Numbered from the stretch's first letter, positions 9,791 through 22,513 are shown. The stretch is DNA of 64,000 nucleotides from Xanthostigma xanthostigma (GCA_963575645.1 OY754465.1:43550401-43614400); one strand, 5' to 3'. Notes: a model not told the origin generated them from the sequence alone. Translations and numbers: made by a program.

Positions 9791-12059
9791 AAAGAGTCGT
9801 CGTACGCGGTTTTGCTTTTTGGCCACAGATAATGTAAGTACCATATGCATATATGTATTTAGTGAAGGTTCATTGACTTACGAGACGAGTTGAGAGAAAA
9901 AGACAGTAAGACGGGACAGGAGAGTCCGACTGTTGCACGGGGCACAGCCTGCTACCACCGCCCACTCTGGCGACACGCGACCCGTGCATTGTGCAATTGC
10001 GCTATCTCTTTATGTACCTATAAATGTACAGGATGTTTCGATTTATGAGAACGACGTGCACTTATACCGACAGTTTTTTTTAAACCTTATTACTGAAAAA
10101 ATACCGCAACATCTTGTCTTAGTCTCTTGAAAATTAATTTTATGAGTTTGCGTCTATTTGCTGTAGAACAGACAAAAGTTTTAAGAACAGTGGGAAAGTA
10201 TTTTAATACAGTTACTGTAATAGGTTAAAGAAATCGTAATTTTTTTAGACGAAAATTCCCTATTTTTTTTTTTGAGACCCTATTTTGCAATTATTATAGC
10301 AGTATGCCTGTTTCATTTTTTATTTGTGTCAAAAAATCGGTCACTCCTGACTTTATGACATTGTACTCTTACATGAAAGTTTCCCACTATATACGATACA
10401 CTGATCCACAGTTGCAAGGAACGCGGTATATTCCAGGTGTCGCCATTGAGGAAGTTAAATTTGATTAAACAAATCAAAAATATAAGATTTATAATCCTCA
10501 TTAATTGTTGTTTTTATATTCTTTAAAACTGCACACCTATATGTTATCGGTATTTAAAAAAAAGACGAGCGCTTCTCTCTCATATTGGATGTTGTCATCA
10601 AAATAAAATATTAATATAGGGAATGCTAGGGTCCATTTATATATTTTACGTCTTTGTTTTTAGTAGTTTAGATTACAGAAAGTGTATTGTATTGCTTTAG
10701 TTTGGAATTTTGAAACGGATGCCAGTGGTTACCACTTTTATTTAGTACGTATTCCATTTACGAGGTGTCAAATGATTTAATTGATATCAGGACTTACGAT
10801 TCTTGTCAAGGAACAACACACAATATTATCTTGAAATTAGATCTTGCGTTACAAGTTCAAAATACGCGTGGGCAAGATAAACAGCCATCGGATGTAGCAG
10901 CTGCCGTGCAACGTTGTCGTGTCTATCAGTCGATGAAAAATCAAAACACGCGATGCTCTTTTTTTACGGTTCAGCATTTATAAACATTGACCAGTTACTT
11001 ATCATAATGATGCAGGAGTGACGATAAAAATGTTGGATGTAAAACGATATAGCTCCATGGTCCTTCCTTCCCGAACAGGGGCTATGGCGATGACAATTGA
11101 CCAGTTTGTACATTGTACATAATACTTGCAGATGGTGTATCTCACGAGTTTATGAGGTACTTAAGTCAGAAACTACTGGACCGATTTTTATCAATCTTAT
11201 TTGTCGTTATTTGTTGTTCATCATGAAGACTGCATATTTACGTACCATTCATGTTTTTGGGTCTAAAAAAGGATGCCCACATTTGGTCTTCCGATTTAAA
11301 TTGACTACCATTTATACCAATCTTCATTGAATGATGTATTACAGTGACAGACGTCAAGTAAAAATTTTGCGATTAGTTGTGGCTTAGTTATCATAGAACG
11401 ATTTAAGACCAATAATAAAATTAATAGTAGAAGAACATTTTTAACCCAACCGCTCATTACACTAGGTATAGAATGTACGTATACGTAGCATCAGCTCAAT
11501 CGGAAACCGGGAAGTGGGTCAAATTTAACTTGCAAGATTTGATTTCAGACACACAGACGGACCCCGGGACAGGTAAAACTAAATAAAAGCTTGTAAAAAA
11601 ATAACAGTTTTTGGGTTTGGACCATCAACTTACATGCTTAGTTTGGGAAAAAAGACAATGGTGAGAATAGTGTTCAGTCTTCTGGATACGACACCATAAA
11701 AATAAATGCAATTTGTGTAATAATTTTAGATCAAAAGAAATTTAGAAACTTTCTTAAAGGAATCAAATATTCCCTAAGAAAATGATTTCGCAAGTGAGAA
11801 ATAATTAACCTTTGAAATTTGATCGAATCAGTAATCACTTAAACAGACGTAAACAAATCAGATTAGATAACTTGTATATAAAATATTACGTAATATGTTG
11901 ATTGTGTACGTACTTCAATGATATTTACGTACATCCGCTTCAGGAACCCCCAAATTACGCAACGTACATACTTAAATTGCGATTTCAGCACGCGTTTGTT
12001 GGGTTTTAGCGATGCGATTATTGACGCGCGCAGTTGTACATGACAACAGACCCGCGCGC
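9791..12059. other. Intergenic sequence with short retroposon remnants
   Basis: 11158-11340 (GAAACTACTGGACCGATTTT) and 11490-11600 (CACACAGACGGACCCCGGG) look like decayed retroposon tails. Nothing else is recognised. The 72-codon ORF at 10765 has no homology I can name. Confidence 0.35.
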
Positions 12060-12160
12060 CCAGCCTCGACCAATGGGACTATTCCAATCGCCCACGCTCT
12101 CTTCAACGATTGTTTATATACGTTGCGAGTCGTAGGGTTTCCCAAAGTCTGAATCACGAC
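12060..12160 (+). promoter_or_regulatory. Promoter-like segment: two CCAAT boxes and a TATA box
   Basis: GACCAATGGG at about 12068 and ATTCCAATCGCCC at about 12082 are followed by GTTTATATACG at about 12110. The surrounding 12000-12250 is GC- and CpG-rich compared with its neighbourhood. It could drive the 67-codon ORF starting at 12295 or be a retroelement promoter. Inference only; the reverse strand also offers TATATAAAC. Confidence 0.25.
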
Positions 12161-12644
12161 CTACTATTCGACTCGCGTAAAACTTTTAGTCAGGACACAC
12201 GGACTGCGTAACCCAACATATCAATACACACCGGATCAGTCTGTGCCCGGACGCAAACATGCGCAACAACTAATTTTGAAATTGTAATTTATAAATGCTT
12301 CAGCGGTCGTCAAAGTCAATATACATAGAGGAGTCACTTTTGAGTTTTAAATTAATTGATGAGCTGCCTACTTACTTAAAGCATTTTGAGGATTATAGCT
12401 TAGGGTCTAACGGAAGCCTATTGTGGCATCGTCTGTCCATTTTTCAGAGACTTCTAACTTTAAACAAAATGAGATATCGACTTGAAATTCACACATAGTA
12501 TATGTAAATTCTTGGCCCAAAGACGAAAATCGTATTTAAAATTATAAAAGACGTTTTGAGGGGGCGCCACAGGTGTAAACAGGACGAAAACAATTTTTAA
12601 TTCTATACCTATGCTTGTAAAGGGTATCCTTGGAAAGAGTTTTA
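12161..12644. other. Unassigned; contains a small ORF of unknown meaning
   Basis: An ORF of 67 codons starts at 12295 and ends at 12498 on the + strand (MLQRSSKSIY...). No family is recognised and codon use is not clearly biased, so I do not call it a gene. Confidence 0.3.
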
Positions 12645-12791
12645 CTGCACAAAAATGAAATTAATAACTAAAAAGAGGAAAACAAGTCGACAAATCTCAA
12701 CATGCAGCAGGTGAAGAACTATTTCTCCACTGCCTGTTGATATTTTCTTTCTTGTTTTCCTCTTTTAGTTATTAATTTTGTTTTTGTGCAG
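12645..12791. repeat. Hairpin repeat of the ACTAAAAAG-arm type
   Basis: The arms (CTGCACAAAAATGAAATTAA... and ...TTAATTTTGTTTTTGTGCAG) include AATAACTAAAAAGAGGAAAA. The loop (about 12690-12745) is unrelated to those of the other hairpins. The arm composition resembles the hairpins at 35780, 58281 and 62883. Confidence 0.65.
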
Positions 12792-14689
12792 TTGGATTTC
12801 TTGTTTTTTTAATAATTAATTTTATTTTCTTCCTTTTAGTTTCCAACTTTCTATTTTATACACAATGCCATTTCAATGAGTACTTTAGGAAATACAACAG
12901 ATTCATTCATTACGCGCAACAAGAAATATGCAGAGATTCTACCTACACAACTTTCAGGTTGTGTAATTCTTAAACGGAGCTTATGACTGTAAAATAGTCT
13001 AGGAAACATCATATTGATTTTGAAAGACATATTCAGTGATCTCTACCGGCATTTTGTGTTTTATAAAAACAAAACCTAGTCTATAACTATCGCTCGGTTT
13101 ATAGGCGAATCGATTGACACCTCATTGATAAAAAAAACTATCCAGCCGTTGGGATGCTTCGAGGGTATGAAGAATCTCACATGCATACATATTTAGATAC
13201 GCGTGAAAAACATAACCTTGTTTTTGCTGTCGGGCAGTAGGATATAAAAACATTTACTTATACAGTAGAAAAAATGTTAGTAATTTACGAAAGTAAAAAC
13301 TTAACAATTAGCGTCTATATAGCTTAATGTCTAAATTTTTTCTACTCGATTTGAAAAGAAAAATTTAGTATTTATTAAATACTGAATTCGAATACCTAAT
13401 TTGCAACTTAACATTATTTCATTTTTGTTTATTGAAAAATACTTGGCTGACAGTCTTTCATAGGATCTCGGAAATTTTGGGCCCGGCTCTAGATCCGCTA
13501 TTAGACCACAGTTATCTTTCTTTGAAGTATTAAAAAGAATTTGTCCATCCCTGTTCTAGAATTACGATACGATAATAATTGCACAACATAATTGGTATTT
13601 AGGTGGACAAAAATACGGCATTCCGTGTGAAAAACGCATTGCAAACATCTTATCAGCAATTGTTTTATGAGTAAGAAAACAAATACACGAACAGCGAAGT
13701 GATTTCCGCTTGTGAGTTGTGAGTAGGTAATGGAAAATGTTTAAATTATTGTATTTTGTCATTATTTTGCTATTTTTCCTCGAAATCGTGATTATTTTAT
13801 TGTTCTCGATTTGATCGAAATAAACTGTAGGTACTTATACTCGGAACACGACACATCTAAGGCGCCAGATCGGTGGTTGTATTTGAGAAGGGATAAACCT
13901 ATACCTACGCAAAAAAACTTACAAACTTACATAGGCATTGAAAGTTTTTGTATTTTTTCCTTTTTAGTAATTTTAAAATACCTACGTAGTATTAATATTT
14001 TGATATTAAACTAGAAAAAGAACTACTGAACCGATTTCAGAAAAACTTATGTGTTAGACCACCTTGAAGGTATACAGAAAAACTGTTCAAAGTCAACTTA
14101 AACACTGAAAACACCGCTTGACAGCGCTGAAAGCGCGTTAGCGCACAAAACGAATACACCCCTAGAGTCAGTAATTTAATTTGTGGTAAACTACGCCTCC
14201 AAAAAGTGGATTTAATAATATAGGACACTCGCGGGTGCATTACGCTTATTACCGTGTGTTCAGAATATAATTTCTTGTATAAAGTAGCAGAGTACTGAAA
14301 CAGATCTGAAATAAAAAGAACGTTAAACTTATAGGTGATTGTAAGTTTTCTAATATTTGATCGAAATCTTGCGGCAGCATCCGTAATCGGTCGTGGATGA
14401 ATCATTGCATTGTGCAAGCAATACTATTAAATTGGTTGTCGCTAATTACATTAGAAAAGACGGCGACATCGTGCTTCGACTGTGAATCACTTGTTCGTTC
14501 TGATGTTGAAAAGGAAAAGAAACGATTATTACATGGAAATATAACCGGTGGGTTGACTTCTGGTTAACAGAATCTATTATTAAGCAGTAGTCACATTAAA
14601 TGACACTTAAATTACTTAGTTCTGATTTTAAGCAAGTTCAATATTTTAAATATAGTAGAAACTTTATGGTTCGAACTTCGTGAAGTCGA
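12792..14689. other. Unassigned AT-rich intergenic sequence
   Basis: No gene or repeat family recognised. The 126-codon minus-strand ORF at 14037-14417 lies in ordinary AT-rich sequence and has no recognisable motif. Confidence 0.35.
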
Positions 14690-15578
14690 AATTCTCTCAC
14701 ACGAGGTTGGTTTTGCCGCGGGAATCGTTGTTGGGACTTGTACGGGCTGTCGCGCTGACTGCGAGGATGGAAATGATGTCACTCAGTGTTGCTAGAACTT
14801 TTTTGTGTTGCGTACTAGATTAGGGTTGAAAAAAGTAGAAAAAGTACTAGAATTTTTTTAAGATTTGCCAACCACAAATGACCTTTTTTTTAACAACCTA
14901 GCTTTAATAATTTTCTCCTGTGCACAATTGAAGAGCAAAAAAAAAACGAATGACCGTTTTTTTTAATAATCTAATTTCACAAATATCGTATATGGGCACG
15001 GCACAATATAGGAGAGCAAAAAAAATATCCTTTCATTTTCACAACAAAAAAATCTTTTTTTGGTAATTTCCCTTTTTTCGTTTGTGTGGTAGGTGTGTGG
15101 ACATTGGGTATTAAAAAGTAGGTACTAGATTTTTGCTTCAACGTGCTAGCATACAGAAAATGACAAAAAAGTACTAGATCTAGTACAATTGTACTAGACT
15201 GACAACACTGATATCACTGCGGTTTCGCGTGCGTGGTTACTATCTGAATTTAAAAATTAGAGTCGGGGCTATTTTTCGTATTGTTTCGACCAAGAACCAA
15301 TCAGAAAACAGTATGCTGTCACGTGGGCGACATGGACAAACGCCCAGAAACAAACATGGCGTCACAATGTATGTTTTGTCCAGAAACCATAAATGTTAAC
15401 ATTTGTTAATATTCGAACTATCACTGCGCGCGTACCAAACCCGTTTATAAAGTTATCTTCAAAACACATATCGCGTGCAGCGAACACATCAAGCCATCAT
15501 TAAATTCAGAGCCACAGCACACTTGAAATCTAGTAAGGAATCCAGCGATAAAACCAGGCTCGTGTGCAGTGACCTTGA
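14690..15578. mobile_element. TTAA-type MITE, copy 2, interrupted by a hAT MITE
   Basis: The left part (CACACGAGGTTGG... GATGGAAATGATGTCACT) and the right part (GCGGTTTCGCGTGCGTGG ... CAGGCTCGTGTGCAGTGACC) together match 39022-39391 and the reverse of 24181-24625. The match is interrupted exactly at the 8-bp duplication of the inserted hAT element. The TTAA ends are eroded. Confidence 0.7.
14784..15210. mobile_element. hAT-type MITE nested in the TTAA-type MITE
   Basis: The ends are CAGTGTTGCTAG and ...CTGACAACACTG. The flanking octamers are ATGTCACT (14776-14783) and ATATCACT (15211-15218), 7 of 8 identical. Uninterrupted copies elsewhere carry a single related octamer (ATGACGTCACTGCGG at 39100), which confirms the insertion. 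The 427-bp interior has repeated GTACTAGA words and T/A tracts. Confidence 0.85.
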
Positions 15579-15657
15579 GGCTACACCTACATTGGATCCG
15601 TATTTCTCCCGATCCGATGTCGGCCAACATCGAAAGATTAGCAAACACCAAGATTAT

Positions 15658-16314
15658 TGTAACAAAACTGTTCTAGTTCGTAGTGGAAAATATTAATTTA
15701 CAATAGTGAAGCTTTAACGAAACAAATAAACAAACTGAAAAGAACTTCTCTGAACGTGAAACTAAACAACAGTTCTAATCGATAAAATAATAGAATAAGT
15801 AACGAGGAATACAAAGTCACTATACAACTATATAAACAAGATTATTTACAACACAGGAGCACACCAAAATTTATTTAACACATTTATTTATTAATTATAT
15901 ATTAGTTCTATTTATTTCGTACACTATTATTTACACAGTTCATTTATTTGTTTATCTACAGGAGATTATTTATGTTAAACTATTTATTTCAGCAGTTCCC
16001 TCAGCATTGTTTCTTGGCTGCTAAATTTATGTCGCAATGTATCACGTATCATTGTCGTACCATAACTGTCTGCTGATGACTGTCCCGATCGTGAGCTATC
16101 TTCTGGTTTATATAGGCGCTGGATCGTTCTTTCCTTTATTGCTTTCATTGTTGTCTGGAATTTGGCAACAAAGCCCTTTTTACCTACGCGTATTGTTAGA
16201 ACAACAATCAAGTCGATTGTTGTCTCCCACAACAATATGTGTCTCATTGTCAGAACGGCTAGCTGATTGTCGTCTCACAAATTTCTTTGTTGTCCCAACG
16301 GGGAGATTGTAACA
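15658..16314 (-). mobile_element. Candidate solo LTR
   Basis: Read on the minus strand, the 657-bp segment starts TGTTACAATCTCCCCG and ends ...AGTTTTGTTACA, so it has TG...CA termini. About 200 bp in is CCTATATAAACC (16106-16117), a TATA box. About 30 bp further is GGGACAGTCATCAG, an initiator-like site, and AATAAA words follow. This is the layout of an LTR with promoter and polyadenylation signals. A target duplication is not clear (ATTAT versus ATAAT) and no internal gag/pol is present. The 87-codon ORF inside is taken as incidental. Confidence 0.5.
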
Positions 16315-18154
16315 ATAATAAGAAAAACAAATATATAAACCAAGTGTCTAAGATACAAAACACTGTCTTAGGATGTAAGACGATTCCTCAAAAATTGTTA
16401 TTCTATTTGTTTGTTCGGACATCACTTAACACGAACTAATTTTCGCGAAACTACGAGAACAATGTGAATGTTTCTTTATGCAGTGCACACCTTTACATTA
16501 ATGCAAATCTGCACGATGCAGCTGCGTGAGACAACTTTATTTGGGCATAACTAGTGTCGGATCATTTGGACGGCTGCAGCAATATGGTCAACTTGCACTA
16601 TCCAACTTGTCACCTCGTTCGTCCGTGAGCATACATTTATTTCTACAGAAAATTATAGAATTGTTAATACCCGTGTTATGTACAATTTTCCTACAGTATA
16701 CCTATGATACGATCCCATCCTGCTGAGTAAGTTTTCTGGGAAGAACACTGCTAAGATTATTCGAACCTGGTTGAAAGAAAATTCGGAGAATGCTTTCACC
16801 ATCGATTTTGAGTAAAATCTAGGGTGACTATTTTTAATTTTAATACAGTGCAGGATAGAAAATGTTTGACTGTTTGTTGTTACCTGAAATTAAAAAAAAA
16901 ATACGCCTGTGCGAAAACGAGTGACCTTTTTTAACAAACATCAGCCAGCAGTCTGCACAGGACGAATAACTTCGGGCAGGCTGGTGTTTATTGTAAGGTC
17001 CTTACAACAAACATAAGCATAACTGAGTGATTGCGTTCCTTATGAATGAATATACATTTTTATTCTATATACTGAGCATAGGAATAAAATCGCAATCGAA
17101 CCATTAGGCTGCAAACATATTATACTTCTGTCTTTTTTTACTCCGTAAGTACTGGCGTATCCAGGAGTGTAAAACAAGCACGGGAGACCCGGCTTAAGAA
17201 ATTTCTAATTTGCTCCCTCCTGGGCCAAAAGCTGGGTACGCCCATGTCACCGTCATAGAAAAAGACAAAGTTTTTGAAACAGAGATACTTTATTCAGATT
17301 GAATGCAAGTACATCAACCAATCCTATCATCGGAGGAATCAGGGAATTACATCGAAGAAAGAGACGCAGATATATTTTCGATACGCTTTGGTGCCTTAAT
17401 ACTCACCGCACATTGAGTAGATAGACTATGATTCATATAGTAAATTATTAAATATATGGTATAGTCACACGAGTAAAATATAATCAAATATTGTAAAATT
17501 CACATATTAATGCGGGTAATTTTCTCTAATGCGGGACATTTTCCGGGATACATATTAATGCGGGATTTGGGGCTTTAATGCGGAACTGCCCCGGAAAATT
17601 TGGGACCTTTGGTCACCCTTGTAAAACCTTCCGTTGATATATGTCTGAAGTGATTGAAATAATCAGAAACTCAGCCAGGCTAGTCGTTCTCAGAGTAAAA
17701 TTCGGAACTTTTAATTATTAGTTTCGTCAGTACACTGGTCGTCGTTGGGTTATATTTTTGTGTTGCTGTCTGATCGCCGCAGTTCACCACGTAGCTTTCA
17801 ATAATTAATTTGCGTGTGTGGTTGTTTTTTTCCATATTAATACCGCGTGATGTCTCACTTCATCGTATGGCATAAATGGAAATAACTACTTTAAAATATA
17901 TGTAACCTATCGAATACACCGTTTTGCTGCTTTATAATGTGCCGCGATAAAACGTGAATGGAGATGATGATGAATGCGTGATTTACACAATGCTTTTTGG
18001 CTTTTGCTAGCAGCTAGTAATGATAATGATCATATAGGAGGAGTCAGGAATGTAAGTTTGTTATGTGTTGATCGTAATCTAAAGTCTTGCCCGCCCTGTA
18101 TCTTCATAAAAAGAGATCAGGACATTCGCATTAAACCTGTCTAATATATGAGTT
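16315..18154. other. Intergenic sequence with a possible decayed MITE
   Basis: 17152-17246 has inverted ends (ACTGGCGTATCCAGG / GCTGGGTACGCCCATG) but no matching flanks. 17500-17620 repeats the words TAATGCGGG and TTAATGCGG. The TCAGT at 17716 with CG-containing downstream sequence is initiator-like, but nothing supports transcription. Confidence 0.3.
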
Positions 18155-18162
18155 GTCTAAAC

Positions 18163-18549
18163 CAGTGTTTTTCAACCTTTTTCATGATGCGACCCCCCTG
18201 GTATGAAAAAATATTTCACGACCCCCCGATCCTTCGCTTTTTTATCATGTATGTATGTATGTGTATGTTACAGTGTTACAAATATTCATTCCATACGACG
18301 GTATTATACGTCTCCATAATTAGAATTCGGATATAAGTACATAATTTAGTACGTAAAACACATTATTTTACAATTATGTACATACATCGAATACGTATAT
18401 ATTCCTTTTGTTAAAATTCTCTTACTTAATAAATCAGTCTTTTTAATCTTTATTGTTTTTTTACTAAAATTCTCTCGACCTCTGGCGACCCCCCTACAGA
18501 AGCTTCGCGACCCCCCAGGGGGTCGCGACCCACAGGTTGAAAAACACTG
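18163..18549. mobile_element. hAT-type MITE with SPIN-like ends and perfect 8-bp duplication
   Basis: The ends are CAGTGTTTTTCAACC and ...GGTTGAAAAACACTG. The flanks 18155-18162 and 18550-18557 are both GTCTAAAC. The right end read inward gives CAACCTGTGGGTCGCGACC followed by CCC, the subterminal signature of hAT families such as SPIN. The 387-bp element is non-coding apart from a chance ORF. Confidence 0.9.
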
Positions 18550-18613
18550 GTCTAAACTAAAAAGTGTACATTTTCATGTGGCGACACTATCTGGAATATA
18601 GATAACGAGTCAG

Positions 18614-18779
18614 CAGTGGCGTAACAATAGGGTGACAGGACGGGCAAAATTCCACGGGCCCCAAGCCGGAGGAGGCCCCCAGCCCGACGGGACCGTCAGC
18701 ACAGGAAGATCCTTGCGTTTACTATTACAACATTTAGGCAAATTTGCCACGGACCTCAAACGGTATAGTGACACCACTG
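18614..18779. mobile_element. Short hAT-type MITE
   Basis: The ends are CAGTGGCGTAAC and ...TGACACCACTG. The flanking octamers are CGAGTCAG and CGAGTCAC. The 166-bp interior is GC-rich (GGGCCCC, GGAGGAGGCCCCC). It lies 65 bp downstream of the preceding hAT element. Confidence 0.8.
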
Positions 18780-18787
18780 CGAGTCAC

Positions 18788-19817
18788 TGTTAGAATAGGT
18801 CTAGATATGGGCAGCTGACCAAGGAGATTAAGTATATAGCATATGCTACGCTAGGACATGTAGAACTGTTCCGATGTGACCTTTGACCGAGTCGCTATAG
18901 CAGATTTTTGGGAGAAATTTCAGTAAAGATGTTCACATATCGAGAAGATTGAGAAACCATATCCAAAATCGGTCATGAATAAAAATCTAGGATCCGTGAA
19001 TGAAATGTTGTTGACGGGCAATTCGTCTTGAAAGCAACTGATTGAAAATAATCATTAGTCGTACAACGTCCCTTATACAAGTTTTATGATTTTAATGTAT
19101 ACAATTACCAAATTAGTGAACTACCTTTTGCGTGTCTTTACTAATTTGGTAAACCGCTATTAGACGTGTGAATTGTGTGTTTTTATTGTTTATACATATT
19201 TGGTGAATCAGCGCTTTTATTATTGTTAATTCTTCTTAAACTTGAAATGTCTCGAAGTACACTCATACTTGCAAATATAATAATTAAATGATTAACAATT
19301 AATGTTTGTTATTTTTCCAATTATGGTAACAGTGTCACTTATTGCTAAAACATATAATTACTAAAGCAAAAATTGTCTAAATAGTAATTTCTAAATATAA
19401 TAACAAATGCGTTCTATTGATTTGTAGGTATAGGTTTTTTTGTGAAAGGAATTGTATTTTTTCTGTCACATTTTTAAACTTCTGTAAAACATGTGGTTTG
19501 GTCACCAAATGTAACCAAATTACATACTTAGGTGGAAAATGATTGTTCGTTTTGTTTTTAAACCACTACTGACACGGCCGTTTTAGTTAAGGTTCGGTGT
19601 CTAGATGACTATAAAAGCAATTCGTCAACGGTATACTGGTACGAAGGAAAGCGCGAAATTAGCATCTATCTGATAACAGATAACAGATTGAAACTCGCAG
19701 GCCGCGACTTCAAAAACGGAGAGAGCACACCCCGGTAACGGATCACTGAGTTTGATTGTGACTGTACAGAATGAGAAGTCTTGCCACTAACATCTTATAA
19801 AGAGCACATGCAAGGTT
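18788..19817. other. Unassigned intergenic sequence
   Basis: No feature recognised. Confidence 0.35.
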
Positions 19818-20310
19818 AGTAGAGCAGATGTTGCCTCGTTCAGTTGGATAGTAGTGGGCGGATGACGTCACCCGACAAACCTGTCAGTGATGATTGCGGG
19901 ACAACGGCTGTTGTTCATACTATGCAGTGACAGTAGGTATCAATATTCGGTCTTTTTGATATTTGTTAAATATCGCCAAGTATATGTATGTGTTTTTTTG
20001 TACTTTTGTTTATTTCGGCTTATGTATTTCTGCTAATTACTGTACTCATATTGTGTATATTTCTATGATCCTAGACCCTGAGGATGCTAACAAACATTAG
20101 CGAAACGTCGACTATACTTTAAAAACAAAAACAAAAATTCTCTAGAACTCTAAATTGGCTATTTCACCGGTTAATTTTCTCCTTTACTATCAAGATCACA
20201 GCCGTCATCATATCAACATTAAAGTATATAAACTTAACAGTCGTTGCCTTGTAATCATTTGACAGGTCCGCCGGGTGACGTAATCAGCCCACTACTATCC
20301 TCTGCTCTAA
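19818..20310 (+). repeat. Inverted-repeat element with hammerhead-like core
   Basis: The arms are about 85 bp. The left (19818-19900) contains GGATAGTAGTGGGCGGATGA CGTCACCCG. The right (20235-20310) is its diverged complement (CGGGTGACGTAATCAGCCC ACTACTATCC). Near the right arm, 20078-20108 reads CTGAGGA, T, GCTAA-loop-TTAGC, GAAACGTC. The arms are AT-poor, the interior AT-rich. This may be a Penelope-like or other retrozyme-type element; superfamily inferred from the motif only. Confidence 0.5.
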
Positions 20311-20483
20311 TTAATCTTGGGTCTAGGTGGATATCTAGGTATGCTAAAATTTCTCTCAGATCGTATCTGCACAATACTTTCTGGGCATATGCTTGTAATA
20401 GCACAAACATATCCTGGACGTATCATTCAGAAATTCCCCAAGAGCAATTTCACTATCTTTATCTTTATGTTCTTGAGATAATA

Positions 20484-20940
20484 CTTTTTCTTCATACCTT
20501 GATCGAAAGTGCTTACTTTCGGCATCAATTGTAAGGCAGAAAGTCGAACATTTACGCACTGGTGGGATTACACGCCCAAATGCGAAAAGTTCGTACGTTC
20601 GGGCGGTTGTAAAGCAAAACAACCAATCAACTGTTGTTTAGATGTCGTTTCCATAGCAACCCTATTACATTTTAGCTAACAGTCGTGAACCGCTGTCATT
20701 TGTGTTTTTACGTACAAACTCAAAGCTGCAACTTACTTGGAATTTATCTGTGTTTTTATTAATTAATACGTATTTAATAAGCGTGCTTACGACCGAGGTA
20801 TGAAGAAAAATAGTATACACAACACTGGCCAAAAGTGTGATACCTTGTCTTGCGCGCCATGATGCCCTCGGCTTCCTTATGCATCATGGCGCGCAGGGCA
20901 TGATATCACACTTTCGGCCCTTGTGGTGTAATATACTATT
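20484..20940. repeat. Dispersed repeat with TTTTTCTTCATACC ends, copy 1
   Basis: It begins TTTTTCTTCATACCTTGATC and its inverted end is GACCGAGGTATGAAGAAAAA at about 20791-20810. A terminal hairpin follows with GCGCGCCATGATG...CATCATGGCGCGC and GTGTGATA...TATCACAC. The same body is present inverted at 50471-50841. Confidence 0.7.
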
Positions 20941-22183
20941 ATAAAGTGAAACTTTTAAAGTCTGGCAGGAGTAGAATTTTTATTGTGAAAATCCTGTACA
21001 TACAAAAAAGTGAAAACATGAATATATTTAAGTTAGTTTGCGTCATTCTTTTATCAGTTGAATACCTGTGTTATCTATTAATTCGTGTGACTAATGACTA
21101 ACGCCCACGGAATTATTGTATATTATTGTATCTATATTTTGCCGTATTTGTTAAATATCTTTTTAATTAATCTATAAACTGTTATATCAAAGTGGCGCTT
21201 ATTAATACTCAAGTAAGGCACTTGTTTTCATAATTAAAAAGTCGTATTCATTTGTGTTTTATCAATTTTTTACCATAAATAGGTAAATGAGCTTTTTGCT
21301 TTTAAGCATTCTTGTTTAGAATGAAAGTTGAACCGTTCATTTTTTACTTGGATACGAGCCCAACAAGGATTCAAATAAATAATATCACAGATTATAACAT
21401 AGCAGTTTATGTATCTAGTTTGTAATGCATTATGCTGTGTACCTGCAGTTGGAATTGTGGTAGAACGAGTGATCAGCGAGTTAATAGTCACACGAGTGAT
21501 ATAAGCATTACAATCGAGATGCTACTATACATTTTTTGCCCGTAGTTGCTTTTCACATCATAGTAAGTATATTTGTAATATTTTTGACAGTTCACGTTCT
21601 GCCATATTGGTGTCTATGTGGACTGTTAAGCGCCTACTTTGCTTCTCTGTCCCTCATATGGATTTAAATGGCAACTAACAAAGATATAAGATCGGATTGG
21701 TAAAATCGCACACATTTTGTTTTATTTTACGCACTAGTTCGAAAATGCGATATTTTACTACCACTATACGGACATGAAAAACGGTTGTTTTAAATAGAAG
21801 TTCGTTCAAAAAAAAGTATTGCGTAATTTTTTATTTTTCGTTCGTGTGTTTGCTTGGTACATTGAATTACTTGATTATTAGAGGTCAATATTCTATTTTT
21901 TGATTGTCTATAATTTATACGTATGACGTACTATGTCAGTAAATTGTAAGTCTGGTTATTTTCATTTCGCATTTCCGAAATACAACTTGACGTTTACGTG
22001 GGCCCATTACGTTTCGCAGACTTTGAATTAGGCCCGTTCTGGTACTATGTTCGCACTTAATGAAATTTGTATAATACGATGTATATCGAAATAACATGAT
22101 TGTTAACATTGTTATTTCAGTTGCAACGAAAAATGCATTCCGCGTTCTTTATATTTGATTAAAATTATTGAAATAACATTTCT
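20941..22183. other. Unassigned intergenic sequence
   Basis: No feature recognised. 21715-21800 (TTTTACGCACTAG...) shares short words with 35340-35410. Confidence 0.35.
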
Positions 22184-22395
22184 TTTTCTTCATACCTCGA
22201 TCGAAAGTACGTACTTTCGTCCCTTATAGCAGGGATGAAAGTTTGACATTTACTCTCTGTTATTAGTGTATTTGCCATAAGGCACTTACACTATTGGCGT
22301 CGGTCGGATGGCGGGACCTAGAGGTCGGACCAAAATTTCTCGACGTTTCATAAGTTTCTAAGAAGTTTGGCACCATTTTTGGAAATGTTTATATA

Positions 22396-22467
<72 letters not shown>

Positions 22468-22471
22468 TATA

Positions 22472-22513
<42 letters not shown>

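Noticed and set aside
14037-14417. 126-codon minus-strand ORF
   Set aside because: Ordinary AT-rich sequence, no domain, no supporting promoter or splice signals; expected by chance in 64 kb of six frames.
15984-16247. 87-codon minus-strand ORF
   Set aside because: It lies entirely within the candidate LTR across its TATA box; no protein motif.
17152-17246. hAT-type MITE
   Set aside because: The inverted ends are present but the flanking octamers do not match, so insertion cannot be shown.
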